From Clostridia bacterium (GTDB taxonomy: Bacteria; Bacillota; Clostridia; Oscillospirales; Acutalibacteraceae), in NCBI GenBank assembly GCA_017623575.1, contig JAGAOS010000052.1, positions 1-59,961 on the forward strand: 59,961 nucleotides of DNA. Reading direction: 5' to 3'. The translations under genes and the position numbers were made by a program. This document shows, piece by piece, positions 8,251 through 15,552 of the stretch. The notes beneath the pieces were generated by a model, which saw nothing but the letters and a program-made list of their open reading frames with translations, had not been told where the DNA came from and did no database searches. Positions within the stretch are counted from its first letter, which is position 1, and every line of letters starts with the position of its first letter.

Positions 8251-9759
8251 ATGTCTGAGCAGGTACAAAATCCCGCAGAGGAAATAACCGAAGAACAATT
8301 AAGTGAAATTTTGCAGGTTCGCCGTGATAAACTGGCTGACCTTCAGGCAAACGGAAAAGACCCCTTTAAGGTAACTAAATATAATGTAGATGCAGATTCT
8401 GAAAACATTAAAGCCAATTATGAAAGCTTTGAGGAGAAGGATGTAAGCATTGCAGGCCGTATGATTGCCCGCCGTATTATGGGTAAGGCAAGTTTTTGTA
8501 CTATTCAGGACGCAACAGGTAAAATACAGGTTTATGTTCGCCGTGACGATATTGGCGAGGAAGAATATGCCGCATTTAAGAAGTATGATATTGGTGATAT
8601 TTTAGGCTTTGAAGGTTTTGTATTTAAAACCAAAACCGAGGAAATCTCCGTTCACGCTAAAAAGCTCACTCTTCTCAGCAAATCCCTTTTACCCCTTCCT
8701 GAGAAGTTCCACGGTCTTAAGGATACCGACACCCGCTACCGTCAGCGTTATGTAGATTTAATTGTTAATCCTGAGGTTAAGCGTAATTTTATCATCCGCT
8801 CTCAGTTTATTAAATTTATGCGCAGATATCTGGACGACAGAAAGTATATTGAGGTTGAAACTCCCGTACTTAACACCATCGCAGGTGGTGCCGCCGCTCG
8901 TCCCTTTATCACACATCACAATACTTTGGATTTGGATATGTATATGCGTATTGCCACCGAGCTTCCCTTAAAGCGTTTAATCGTTGGCGGTATGGACAGA
9001 GTTTATGAAATCGGTCGCATATTCCGTAACGAGGGTATGGACCCCAAGCATAACCCCGAGTTCACTACCGTTGAGCTTTATGAGGCATATGCCGATTTCC
9101 ACGATATGATGGATATTGCCGAGGGTATTCTCTCAGGCGCAGCAAAAGAGATTTTAGGTACCTATGAGGTAGAGTGGCAGGGCGAAAAATTAGACCTCAC
9201 ACCCGGCTGGCGCAGACTTACAATGGTTGATGCCGTTAAGGAATATGTTGGTATTGACTTTGGCGCAATCACCGACGATGCCGAGGCTGTAAAGGCTGCC
9301 GAGGCTATTGGTGTTGAGCTTGCCGAAACCGCCGATAAAACCTGGGGTAACGCACTTTATGCCTGCTTTGATCAGCGCGTAGAGGAAAAGCTTATTCAGC
9401 CTACCTTTATTACAATGTACCCCGTTGAGGTATCTCCCCTTACCAAGGCATCCCCCGAGGATCCCCGCCTTACCGAACGATTTGAGCTTTTTGTATGCCA
9501 CAGCGAGCTTGCTAACGCATATTCCGAGCTTAATGACCCCATCGACCAGCGCGCAAGATTTATGAAACAGTTAGAGCTTCGTGACCGCGGCGACGATGAA
9601 ACCGAGATGCTGGATGAGGACTTCCTCACCGCCCTTGAGTACGGTATGCCCCCAACAGGCGGTATGGGTATGGGTATCGACCGTTGCGTAATGATGCTCA
9701 CCGGCGCCGATACTATCCGCGAAGTAATCCTCTTCCCCACAATGAAGCCGTTGGACTAA
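8251..9759 (+). CDS. lysS: Lysyl-tRNA synthetase, class II
   Basis: This 502-residue enzyme charges tRNA-Lys. The N-terminal OB-fold anticodon-binding domain (about residues 65-170, IAGRMIARRIMGKASFCTIQ) is followed by the class II catalytic core. Motif 2 is GRIFRNEGMDPKHNPEFTT and motif 3 is GMGMGIDRCVMMLTG near the C-terminus. RQRYVDLI marks the motif 1 region. No tRNA-like T-box leader is seen in the 57 bases between greA and lysS. Expression may use read-through from greA or an unseen weak promoter. Confidence 0.98.
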   Translation: MSEQVQNPAEEITEEQLSEILQVRRDKLADLQANGKDPFKVTKYNVDADSENIKANYESFEEKDVSIAGRMIARRIMGKASFCTIQDATGKIQVYVRRDDIGEEEYAAFKKYDIGDILGFEGFVFKTKTEEISVHAKKLTLLSKSLLPLPEKFHGLKDTDTRYRQRYVDLIVNPEVKRNFIIRSQFIKFMRRYLDDRKYIEVETPVLNTIAGGAAARPFITHHNTLDLDMYMRIATELPLKRLIVGGMDRVYEIGRIFRNEGMDPKHNPEFTTVELYEAYADFHDMMDIAEGILSGAAKEILGTYEVEWQGEKLDLTPGWRRLTMVDAVKEYVGIDFGAITDDAEAVKAAEAIGVELAETADKTWGNALYACFDQRVEEKLIQPTFITMYPVEVSPLTKASPEDPRLTERFELFVCHSELANAYSELNDPIDQRARFMKQLELRDRGDDETEMLDEDFLTALEYGMPPTGGMGMGIDRCVMMLTGADTIREVILFPTMKPLD

Positions 9760-10044
9760 TACAGTTCAAAGAAACCCAGTAGTTATACGGTGTTGCGGCG
9801 ATTTATAGTCTTAAAAAACCACGCCACTACGCCAACTACTACGCCAGTTTTCACAAGAAATTTGCAGAGAAAAGTCACTATGATAGACTAAAAGATCAAG
9901 CGCCGTGCAGTTTGCACGGCGCTTTCATCATATCTAAAAATTTTTAAATTATTTTTCTAAAAGTTATGTAGAGATATGTAAAGTTGTGTTCGCAAACATT
10001 AAGAAAAGTACCGTAAACAGCAGCTTTGAAGCCCTAACGCACGA
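9760..10044. other. Intergenic region after lysS, no gene recognised
   Basis: Apart from the terminator at 9899, I see no gene here. 9760-9898 has a C-rich, codon-like stretch (around 9815-9865) unlike its surroundings. It could be a worn remnant of coding sequence at the junction between lysS and the accessory island, but it has no recognisable protein signature. Confidence 0.5.
9899..9925 (+). terminator. Intrinsic terminator
   Basis: AGCGCCGTGC (9899-9908) and GCACGGCGCT (9914-9923) form a perfect 10-bp stem with a 5-base loop, followed by TTTC. The T run is short. It probably ends the lysS transcript. Confidence 0.75.
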
Positions 10045-10073
10045 TTGACAAATAGTGTCGAAAGGTGTATTAT
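10045..10073 (+). promoter_or_regulatory. Promoter of the type I toxin mRNA
   Basis: TTGACA (10045-10050) and TATTAT (10068-10073) are 17 bases apart. The predicted transcript starts near 10080 and carries about 100 bases of structured leader before the toxin ATG. Confidence 0.75.
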
Positions 10074-10178
10074 AGTAACGGTGCTTCGCACCCTTAGAGG
10101 CTACCATAACGGTAGGCGGTTAGCCCTTCTTTACTAAGGAGGGGCACTTTTCCCTCCTAAATGAAAGGAGGGGTGCCA

Positions 10179-10265
10179 ATGGTTACTTACGAGACTTTGT
10201 TCCTTTTTGGTTCACTTGTTGTAGCAATTATCGCACTTGTTATTGACATAACAAAAAAGAAATAA
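10179..10265 (+). CDS. Holin-like type I toxin peptide (28 aa)
   Basis: The peptide starts MVTYETLFLFGSLVVAI, has a single hydrophobic helix at about residues 6-22 and ends in a short charged tail, DITKKK. This is the layout of the putative holin-like toxin (Hol-Tox) and TxpA/BsrG-like type I toxins of Firmicutes, which insert in the membrane. The ribosome binding site AAAGGAGGGG is very strong but can be masked by the upstream CCCTCCT. Its own promoter lies upstream and an antisense RNA is predicted on the other strand. The stop codon sits inside a terminator stem shared by both transcripts. I see no other function for so short a peptide. Confidence 0.85.
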   Translation: MVTYETLFLFGSLVVAIIALVIDITKKK

Positions 10266-10336
10266 CCGCCCCTCGCCAAAAGTGCGGTTATTTCTTTAAC
10301 CCATTATTAGGCTAACCGTCTATCGGTAGCCTCTCT
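10250..10336 (-). ncRNA. Predicted antisense RNA antitoxin
   Basis: The promoter at 10343-10370 on the minus strand would start a transcript near 10336 that runs to the terminator at about 10250. This gives an RNA of roughly 80-90 nt fully complementary to the 3' end of the toxin mRNA, including the stop codon and the 3' arm of its long-range repeat. This is the RatA/SR-type geometry for type I antitoxins. The ends are predicted, not measured. Confidence 0.7.
10258..10295. terminator. Bidirectional terminator at the toxin stop codon
   Basis: AGAAATAACCGC (10258-10269) and GCGGTTATTTCT (10284-10295) form a perfect 12-bp stem with a 14-base loop. On the minus strand the stem is followed by CTTTTTT, a good U tract, so this should end the antisense RNA. 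On the plus strand it is followed by TTAACC, which is weaker. Confidence 0.75.
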
Positions 10337-10342
10337 GCTTAT

Positions 10343-10370
10343 ATTATAGCAGATTTTATAGATTTGTCAA
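10343..10370 (-). promoter_or_regulatory. Promoter of the antisense antitoxin RNA
   Basis: Read on the minus strand, TTGACA (10370-10365) and TATAAT (10348-10343) are both perfect and 16 bases apart. It is stronger than the toxin promoter, as expected for an antitoxin in excess. Confidence 0.82.
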
Positions 10371-10410
10371 CTATGTTAAATTACAAACCACTGTAATTAT
10401 ATTTTTATTG

Positions 10411-10439
10411 TTGAAAAAAATCGATTTTAAAAGTATAAT
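10411..10439 (+). promoter_or_regulatory. Promoter of the small RNA upstream of the HEPN gene
   Basis: TTGAAA (10411-10416) and TATAAT (10434-10439) are 17 bases apart. Transcription would begin near 10446, about 125 bases before the HEPN start codon. Confidence 0.75.
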
Positions 10440-10445
10440 TTAAAG

Positions 10446-10548
10446 GGACAGGTTGGGTTGTGCGGATAATTAAATCTCAACAGCAACTGAACGTGTCCCT
10501 TATATTCAATAGTATTCTCTACTGTATGTATATGATACTATATTTTTT
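10446..10548 (+). ncRNA. Candidate structured small RNA / leader of the HEPN gene
   Basis: The region folds by eye into a long hairpin. GGGACA (about 10445-10450) pairs with TGTCCC (10494-10499), and two GTTG blocks (10452-10460) face two CAAC blocks (10478-10487) with a 17-base loop. A second, A/T-rich hairpin (ATAGTAT at 10510-10516 with ATACTAT at 10535-10541) is followed by ATTTTTT and could end the RNA at about 10548. If it terminates there it is a roughly 100-nt RNA; otherwise it is a structured leader. No Rfam family was recognised by eye. Confidence 0.5.
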
Positions 10549-10571
10549 AAAAAAAGTCAAGAGGTACTTTT

Positions 10572-12359
10572 ATGATAAAACAATATGACGATAATAAATT
10601 GGCAAGTTTTGGAATTGAACAGAAAAAGTTTTTATTTTGCCAGGTTTGGAAAGAACTTACAGATAAGAGGACATTTGATTCTTATCAATATAAATTGTTT
10701 AATGTAGTAGATGGAACTAAAGAATTGATCCATAATATTGAGCGTTTCCTTGAAAATTTGGTAACAACAACACATTCTATTGATGCAGTTACAGGTGAGT
10801 TAATAAAGGAAATTAAAAGAGATTATGTTTTGCTTAACAAATTTAATGGTTTAAAAAACAGTATGTTGAGCACGCTAGGATCCAAATATGTAACTAATTC
10901 TAATTATAAAGCTTACTTGTATAAAATGAAATTCTATCTTCATGAATTAGAAATAGTTTATGATGATACACTAATTGATTGTTTGTGTGATTCAATTGAC
11001 ACTGCCGATTCGGATAATATTATTAAATTAACTTCGATATTTATCAGTCGATGTGTTAATCAAGGATGGTCTGCTAGAGCATTATACAATAAAATAGATT
11101 CAAATAGCGATGATATAAAAAGTTTTTTAAAGAAGATATACAATTATCAAGAGCAAAACTATGCGGTTGTTTTTCCATTCAGACTTAGTATATTACCGCC
11201 AACTGGAAAAACAAAGGATGAAAGTCGAGCATATGTAATCGAACAAATGAAAAAGTTTAATATCTTAGTTTACGCAAAAGAAAAACTTGCTGAAGAATTT
11301 GAAAACATTGACACCAATTTGCTAAACAACAATGAATATATGGTGGTTCGGTGTGTAGCAAAAGATATTTTTACAGCTTCCCATAATGCTATTACAGAAA
11401 TTTCTAATACATTGAATATGTTTAGCTTTTTTTCAGTAATAGAACCGTGGAACATTTCAAATCAAACTTGGATAGTATTTAATTGCGACCATCCATACAC
11501 TAAAAATTTAACACCAAATGATATATACGAAACATATGAATATTTGGATAGTTCGTCCAATGTATATTCTAGAGTTGAAAAAATCACAAATTCAAATTCC
11601 AGTGAAGTTGAATTTGTTCAGAAATTATTGTCATCATTTAATTACGCAACTATGAGCAAGTTATCAGTATCCGTCGAAGAAAAATTCATTAATATGTGGA
11701 TTGCAATAGAGTCGTTATCTCGCCTAGATTCCCACGATAATATTATTGGGAATATTATAATCAACGTATCTTCTGCTTGCTCAATACGCTACATATATAA
11801 GGAAATCAGAAATTTTATTGAAGACTGTTTCCGGTGTGAAATATCTCTCGATTTTGATGGAGTTGTCATCAATCGTAATGAACCCAACAAGGAATTATTG
11901 GTACAAAATATTCTAAATATATTTCGCAACAATACACTTTATGCAGAATTACATAATCGTTGTTCAACATGCGCTCTGTTAAAGCATAGGTGTGAAAAGT
12001 TTCATGTTTTGCTAAATGACGAAAAACAGCTTATTAATCAAATCAAAAGCCACCATCAAACAATCAGATGGCATCTTGATAGATTATATAGGATACGTAA
12101 TGAAATAGCGCACTCTGCCAATAAACAGTTTATTTCTGTAGTTAGCTATACGGAACATTTATATGATTATCTCGCAACATACATATCAGAACTTGCAAGA
12201 TTTTCCATTGAAAAGGGGATAACAAATATGGGTGAATTATCTACTGCCATTATAGATAATTACAATCAATTCCTTTTCCTTGCGGACGAAAAGAAATTGA
12301 CTCCTAAAAGGGATTATTTAAAAAAATTATGGACCGTTGGCATAATGGACTATATATAA
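10572..12359 (+). CDS. HEPN-domain protein, ApeA-like putative defence RNase
   Basis: A 595-residue soluble protein. The C-terminal part contains WIAIESLSRL (about residues 377-386) and, near residues 504-516, RIRNEIAHSA. Its R509-x4-H514 pair is the catalytic RxxxxH motif of HEPN ribonucleases, in the sequence style of the ApeA-like HEPN family. A CxxC-containing segment (CSTCALLKHRC, about residue 465) precedes it. The N-terminal 350 residues match nothing I recognise and may sense or bind a partner. ApeA-type proteins act in abortive infection against phage by cutting host RNA; that role is inferred here. The start codon has an AAGAGG ribosome binding site. The gene stands alone between a small-RNA locus and a terminator. 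It is A/T-rich relative to lysS, as expected for an acquired gene. Confidence 0.72.
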   Translation: MIKQYDDNKLASFGIEQKKFLFCQVWKELTDKRTFDSYQYKLFNVVDGTKELIHNIERFLENLVTTTHSIDAVTGELIKEIKRDYVLLNKFNGLKNSMLSTLGSKYVTNSNYKAYLYKMKFYLHELEIVYDDTLIDCLCDSIDTADSDNIIKLTSIFISRCVNQGWSARALYNKIDSNSDDIKSFLKKIYNYQEQNYAVVFPFRLSILPPTGKTKDESRAYVIEQMKKFNILVYAKEKLAEEFENIDTNLLNNNEYMVVRCVAKDIFTASHNAITEISNTLNMFSFFSVIEPWNISNQTWIVFNCDHPYTKNLTPNDIYETYEYLDSSSNVYSRVEKITNSNSSEVEFVQKLLSSFNYATMSKLSVSVEEKFINMWIAIESLSRLDSHDNIIGNIIINVSSACSIRYIYKEIRNFIEDCFRCEISLDFDGVVINRNEPNKELLVQNILNIFRNNTLYAELHNRCSTCALLKHRCEKFHVLLNDEKQLINQIKSHHQTIRWHLDRLYRIRNEIAHSANKQFISVVSYTEHLYDYLATYISELARFSIEKGITNMGELSTAIIDNYNQFLFLADEKKLTPKRDYLKKLWTVGIMDYI

Positions 12360-12386
12360 CAAATAAACACTTATGCGTTTAAATAG

Positions 12387-12424
12387 AAAAGCCTGACACT
12401 TTTTAAGTGAAGTGTCAGGCTTTT
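12387..12424. terminator. Bidirectional terminator between the HEPN and XRE genes
   Basis: AAAAGCCTGACACT (12387-12400) and AGTGTCAGGCTTTT (12411-12424) form a perfect 14-bp stem with A/T tracts on both sides, placed between convergent genes. Confidence 0.9.
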
Positions 12425-12428
12425 CGTA

Positions 12429-12746
12429 TTATTTCTGTTCTTTTGTCAGACGGCGGATATGACCGATAATCAGCATCATATCGTCATCGTTGAGTTTTCT
12501 GAGTTCATCGATAGCGCTTTGAAGCAATGCCGGGTTTTCAATAGAATCGTCAAAGAATTGGCTAGGCGTAATACCAAAGTAATTACATATCTCAAGAAAT
12601 TCTGCCATAGGCGGCAGTGACTTGCCGGAGGATATGTTATAGATATAACTTCTGCTATGACCAAGATCATAACTCATTTGATATTCTGAAACACCCTTCT
12701 TGAGTCGCAATTCTGTAATTCTATTTCTAATAAAAGTTCCGTCCAT
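12429..12746 (-). CDS. XRE-family helix-turn-helix regulator
   Basis: A 105-residue protein with one Cro/CI-type HTH (RNRITELRLKKGVSEYQMS, then LGHSRSYIYNISSGKSLPP, about residues 6-45). The segment MAEFLEICNYFGITPSQFF follows, as in small phage-type repressors. A C-terminal helix (SAIDELRKLNDDDMMLIIGHI) is probably for dimerisation. The ATG at 12746 is chosen because the GAGAGGTG ribosome binding site is 8 bases upstream of it and overlaps the alternative GTG at 12755. It is divergent from the SLOG gene at 12941, and an inverted repeat sits on its own promoter, so autorepression is likely. Confidence 0.9.
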   Translation of the reverse strand: MDGTFIRNRITELRLKKGVSEYQMSYDLGHSRSYIYNISSGKSLPPMAEFLEICNYFGITPSQFFDDSIENPALLQSAIDELRKLNDDDMMLIIGHIRRLTKEQK

Positions 12747-12755
12747 ATTGTTCAC

Positions 12756-12794
12756 ACCTCTCTATGTTTATATTTTAGTCTATTGAGAGGTCAA
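12756..12794 (-). promoter_or_regulatory. Promoter of the XRE gene with flanking inverted repeat
   Basis: On the minus strand TTGACC (12794-12789) and TATAAA (12772-12767) are 16 bases apart. ACCTCTC (12756-12762) and GAGAGGT (12785-12791) form an inverted repeat that brackets the -10 and includes the ribosome binding site. It is a good operator candidate for the XRE protein. Confidence 0.6.
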
Positions 12795-12823
12795 ACTATT
12801 CCAAAAATATATGTTGAATTATC

Positions 12824-12852
12824 TTGTTTAATAGCGAATAATATGTTATAAT
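12824..12852 (+). promoter_or_regulatory. Promoter of the SLOG gene at 12941
   Basis: TTGTTT (12824-12829) and an extended -10, TGtTATAAT (12844-12852), with 17 bases between hexamers. The leader is about 80 bases and holds a near-palindrome, ATAATTT-CG-AAAATTAT, at 12888-12904. Confidence 0.6.
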
Positions 12853-12940
12853 CAAATATAATATGTTTGCATATCGGTATTATTGCAATAATTTCGAAAA
12901 TTATATCATTAAAACATAAATACTTGGAGTTTGATATAAC

Positions 12941-13420
12941 GTGTTAGAGATTTTTACTGTCGCGTTTTTCGGTCACAGATATATAGGCAATCCGTTTAAG
13001 GTGGAAGAACTGCTCGAAGAGCAAATAAGAAAGCTTATTGACGAAAAAGAATATGTGGATTTTCTGGTGGGACGTAACGGTGAGTTCGACCAGTGCGTTT
13101 CGTCAACAGTGCTTCGTGTACGAAAAAATTATAGGGATGATAATAGCTCACTTGTTTTGATGCTGCCGTATCCAACCGCAGAATATATTAATAACCAAAA
13201 TTATTTTGAAGATTATTATAGTGACATCGAAATTTCGTATGCAGCTTCAAAAGCACACCCGAAAGCAGCTATACAGATCCGTAATCGAGAGATGGTAGAT
13301 AGAGCTGATTTGGTTATTTGCTATATTGAGCATAACGAGGGCGGTGCCTATAAAACTGTAAAATATGCTTCAGAGCAGAATAAGCCCATAATCAACCTTG
13401 CTAATTGTGTTGACTATTAA
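12941..13420 (+). CDS. SLOG-superfamily protein (DUF1273-like)
   Basis: A 159-residue Rossmann-like protein. The first strand and turn VAFFGHRYIG carries the FGHR motif of the DUF1273/YpsA branch of SLOG proteins. EYVDFLVGRNGEFDQ holds the nucleotide-binding Gly region, and NREMVDRADLVICYIE ... GGAYKTVKYA is the late SLOG signature. SLOG proteins bind or process nucleotide-derived ligands and are thought to act as sensors in conflict systems; no substrate is known here. The start is a GTG, and the best ribosome binding site (GGAG at 12926-12929) is 11 bases away, so the exact start is uncertain. It is divergent from an XRE gene and 14 bases upstream of a small membrane protein. Confidence 0.8.
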   Translation: MLEIFTVAFFGHRYIGNPFKVEELLEEQIRKLIDEKEYVDFLVGRNGEFDQCVSSTVLRVRKNYRDDNSSLVLMLPYPTAEYINNQNYFEDYYSDIEISYAASKAHPKAAIQIRNREMVDRADLVICYIEHNEGGAYKTVKYASEQNKPIINLANCVDY

Positions 13421-13434
13421 AAAGGAGAAGAAAA

Positions 13435-13608
13435 ATGAAAGTTTTTAAGTTTATAGTAATGGGCATCTTGATTTTAATTACAATTCAAACCGCATATTTT
13501 GCATTATTATATAAAGCCAATACAGCAACCGGAGCTTTCCTTATATGCTTTGGGATAACACTATTTGTCGCTTGTGATGGCGGTCTTAAATCAAGAGTTA
13601 GAAAATAA
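13435..13608 (+). CDS. Small two-helix membrane protein (57 aa)
   Basis: The ATG at 13435 follows a strong AAAGGAGAAG ribosome binding site. The peptide is MKVFKFIVMGILILITIQ and onward, with two hydrophobic helices at about residues 4-26 and 33-48 and a basic end (LKSRVRK). It lies 14 bases after the SLOG gene, so the two are probably co-transcribed. Function unknown. The pairing of a soluble SLOG sensor with a tiny membrane protein recalls effector modules in defence systems, which is inference only. Confidence 0.7.
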   Translation: MKVFKFIVMGILILITIQTAYFALLYKANTATGAFLICFGITLFVACDGGLKSRVRK

Positions 13609-13653
13609 TTCGCAAGAAGTTGCGAGTTTTGTTGTTGATATTATCAAATCAGA

Positions 13654-13682
13654 TTGACATTTCGACAAATTTGGTATATAAT
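13654..13682 (+). promoter_or_regulatory. Promoter of the small XRE gene
   Basis: A perfect TTGACA (13654-13659) and TATAAT (13677-13682) are spaced 17 bases apart. GATATTAT (13637-13644) and ATAATATC (13678-13685) are inverted copies around the promoter and may be operator half-sites. Confidence 0.82.
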
Positions 13683-13713
13683 ATCAAATAAGCTCGTATA
13701 GGAGGTTCCTAGT

Positions 13714-13929
13714 ATGCGAATTAGCTATAAAAAGCTTTGGATATTGCTGATTGAAAAAGATATATCGCCTGCTACTTTGCGAAAAGATTTGAATATTGCA
13801 ACGGGTACTATGACAAAGCTTCGCAAGAATGAGGAAGTTGCACTTTCAGTAATGCTAAGAATTTGCGAATATCTTGATTGTAATATCGGCGATATATGCG
13901 ATGCTGTAAAAATAGACAGTATTTTATAA
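13714..13929 (+). CDS. Small XRE/Cro-type transcriptional regulator
   Basis: A 71-residue protein that is almost entirely one HTH domain. MRISYKKLWILLIEKDIS leads to LRKDLNIATGTMTKLRKNE, the recognition region, and then MLRICEYLDCNIGDICD. This is the YozG-like family of very short Cro/CI proteins common in Clostridia. It has a strong promoter of its own and a TAGGAGGTTCC ribosome binding site. It heads the run of genes to 16,752, so it may control the zinc-ribbon/SPFH genes or itself. Confidence 0.9.
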   Translation: MRISYKKLWILLIEKDISPATLRKDLNIATGTMTKLRKNEEVALSVMLRICEYLDCNIGDICDAVKIDSIL

Positions 13930-13953
13930 AAATCCAGATCAAAGGAGACTATT

Positions 13954-14199
13954 ATGGCTTGGAATATTATACGGAATTCTGAACCTGCTTCGCTCAATGA
14001 GGATTATTTCGGCACTTGTCCTGAATCAGGTAAAAAAGCGAAGGTAACTGTTCATTACATTGGCAGTAAATGGTGCAAAACAGATCTTCAAAAAACATAT
14101 CGCAAATCAGGTATGACTTGTAGCCTGTTGTTAGATGAGGATAAAGCAAGATTTTCGCCGTGTATGGAGAATTGTCCTCTTGTACCCGATAAGTATTAA
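13954..14199 (+). CDS. Small cysteine-containing hypothetical protein (81 aa)
   Basis: The protein begins MAWNIIRNSEPASLNEDY and has five cysteines, in GTCPESG, KWCKTD, MTCSLL, SPCMENC. The pattern suggests metal binding but does not match a zinc finger I can name. There is no signal peptide or membrane segment. It has a clear AAAGGAGAC ribosome binding site, and is co-directional with the XRE gene 24 bases upstream and the zinc-ribbon gene 21 bases downstream. Function unknown. Confidence 0.72.
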   Translation: MAWNIIRNSEPASLNEDYFGTCPESGKKAKVTVHYIGSKWCKTDLQKTYRKSGMTCSLLLDEDKARFSPCMENCPLVPDKY

Positions 14200-14220
14200 G
14201 ATAAAAATGGAGGCTAGGAC

Positions 14221-15540
14221 ATGACTGATTTGAAACTCGAGGTCGGCGAAGGCATTTTGTTGCAGACTAACGATGTAGGCCTATATGATGGGAATAATGA
14301 AACGGACATTGATGAACTTTATCTCACAAACAAAAACATTATCTATGTTCACGAAAAATCAATGGGAATGTTTAAATCGGAGACGGTTGTTGATAAAATA
14401 CCGCTATCTTCAATAAGCGTTGTTAATGGTATAGTTCAAGTAGATGTTGTAGATGACGATGACTATGGAAGAACAATGCAAATAATTTATACTTCTGGAA
14501 AACGCGAACTGTTTGAACTGAATGTTTCACCCAAGAAAGAATACCCCAAGTGGGAAACAGCAATTTCAGAGGCAGTTTTGAAATATGGAGCTATGCCTCA
14601 CGAAGCTAAAAGAACTGAGCCAACTGTATCAAATGATAATGAAGGAGCAGTTCCGAATGGTGCAAGTTTCGATCAAAAGAGGTTTTGTCAGTATTGTGGT
14701 ACAAAGTTAGATCCTGGTGCTCGCTTTTGCAAGAACTGTGGCAAACCACTTGAACAAGGTGGTGCAACTGGCGGTGGATACACAGTTCCACAACCAGAAG
14801 AAACCTTTTCGCATAAGCAACATACCGAAAGAAAAACAGTGTACGAAGGTCAATTGCATAAGTGCCCCAATTGTGGTGAACTTTTAGATTCTTTCCGTTC
14901 ACACTGTCCTACTTGTAATTATGAAATAAGAGATGCTCGTTCTTCAAGTGCTGTTAGAGAGTTGGCACAAAAGCTCGAAAGAATTGAAGCTGAACGCATG
15001 GCGCCAATTGAGGAAAAGAAATCTCTTATGAAGATGGTTTTTGGCAAGGACTTCAAGGAAGAAAACGAAGTAGAAGAGGCTCAGGAACGTTTTGATGAAC
15101 ACAAACGCCAACAAAAGGCGAACCTGATTATAAATTTCTCAGTACCCAACACACGAGAAGATATTTTGGAGTTTATGATTTTGGCATCATCAAACATTGA
15201 TGTGAAAAAAGGTATTGATGACGACGTAACAAAAGCTTGGATATCCAAACTCGAACAGGTGTATGAGAAGGCAAAACTGTTGCTTGGAAACAAACCCGCC
15301 TTTGCCGAAATTAAATATATCTATGATAGAAAGAAAGCTCAGATTAAAAACCGAAAATTTAAAGGTTTGGCTATTGCGTGTTTCATTGTGGGCGGATATG
15401 CACTGCTTTTTGGTGGTATTATGTTTCCAGCCGAAATTACAGCTGGAGGAGTTATCGGAATTTTTATAGGTATAGCACTTTTGCTTTTGGGAATTAAATT
15501 TATCTCTACATACAATAGAAACAATAAGTTGAATTCATAA
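14221..15540 (+). CDS. Membrane protein with PH-like domain and two zinc ribbons
   Basis: A 439-residue protein. The N-terminal 110 residues look like a bacterial PH-like domain (ELYLTNKNIIYVHEK, then LFELN). The first zinc ribbon is FCQYCGTKLDPGARFCKNCG (about residues 156-175). The second, CPNCGELL with CPTCNYEI, lies at about residues 215-240. A long charged helical region follows, and two membrane segments near the C-terminus (about residues 382-432). Such proteins commonly accompany YdjI-type SPFH proteins, as here, and the pair probably works at the membrane. No enzymatic residues are seen. Confidence 0.78.
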   Translation: MTDLKLEVGEGILLQTNDVGLYDGNNETDIDELYLTNKNIIYVHEKSMGMFKSETVVDKIPLSSISVVNGIVQVDVVDDDDYGRTMQIIYTSGKRELFELNVSPKKEYPKWETAISEAVLKYGAMPHEAKRTEPTVSNDNEGAVPNGASFDQKRFCQYCGTKLDPGARFCKNCGKPLEQGGATGGGYTVPQPEETFSHKQHTERKTVYEGQLHKCPNCGELLDSFRSHCPTCNYEIRDARSSSAVRELAQKLERIEAERMAPIEEKKSLMKMVFGKDFKEENEVEEAQERFDEHKRQQKANLIINFSVPNTREDILEFMILASSNIDVKKGIDDDVTKAWISKLEQVYEKAKLLLGNKPAFAEIKYIYDRKKAQIKNRKFKGLAIACFIVGGYALLFGGIMFPAEITAGGVIGIFIGIALLLLGIKFISTYNRNNKLNS

Positions 15541-15552
15541 GGAGGAGTATAT

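Larger units (their letters stand above)
10096..10334. repeat. Long-range inverted repeat bracketing the toxin gene
   Basis: AGAGGCTACC (10096-10105) is complementary to GGTAGCCTCT (10325-10334), and CGGTTAGCC (10117-10125) to GGCTAACCG (10310-10318). The 5' and 3' ends of the toxin transcript can therefore pair over about 200 bases, as in known type I toxin mRNAs. Within the leader AGGAGGGGCAC (10137-10147) and AGGAGGGGTGCC (10167-10178) are near-direct repeats. CCCTCCT (10152-10158) between them can pair with either one, including the true Shine-Dalgarno. Confidence 0.75.

Noticed and set aside
9760-9898. Codon-like C-rich stretch that could be an integrase remnant or attachment site
   Set aside because: No recombinase motif in any frame, and no direct repeat of lysS sequence was found. 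Kept only as unexplained intergenic sequence.
10442-10502. The hairpin at 10,442-10,502 as a terminator for the toxin locus
   Set aside because: It starts at a good promoter's transcription start and is not followed by a T run on the plus strand. The antisense promoter lies between it and the toxin.
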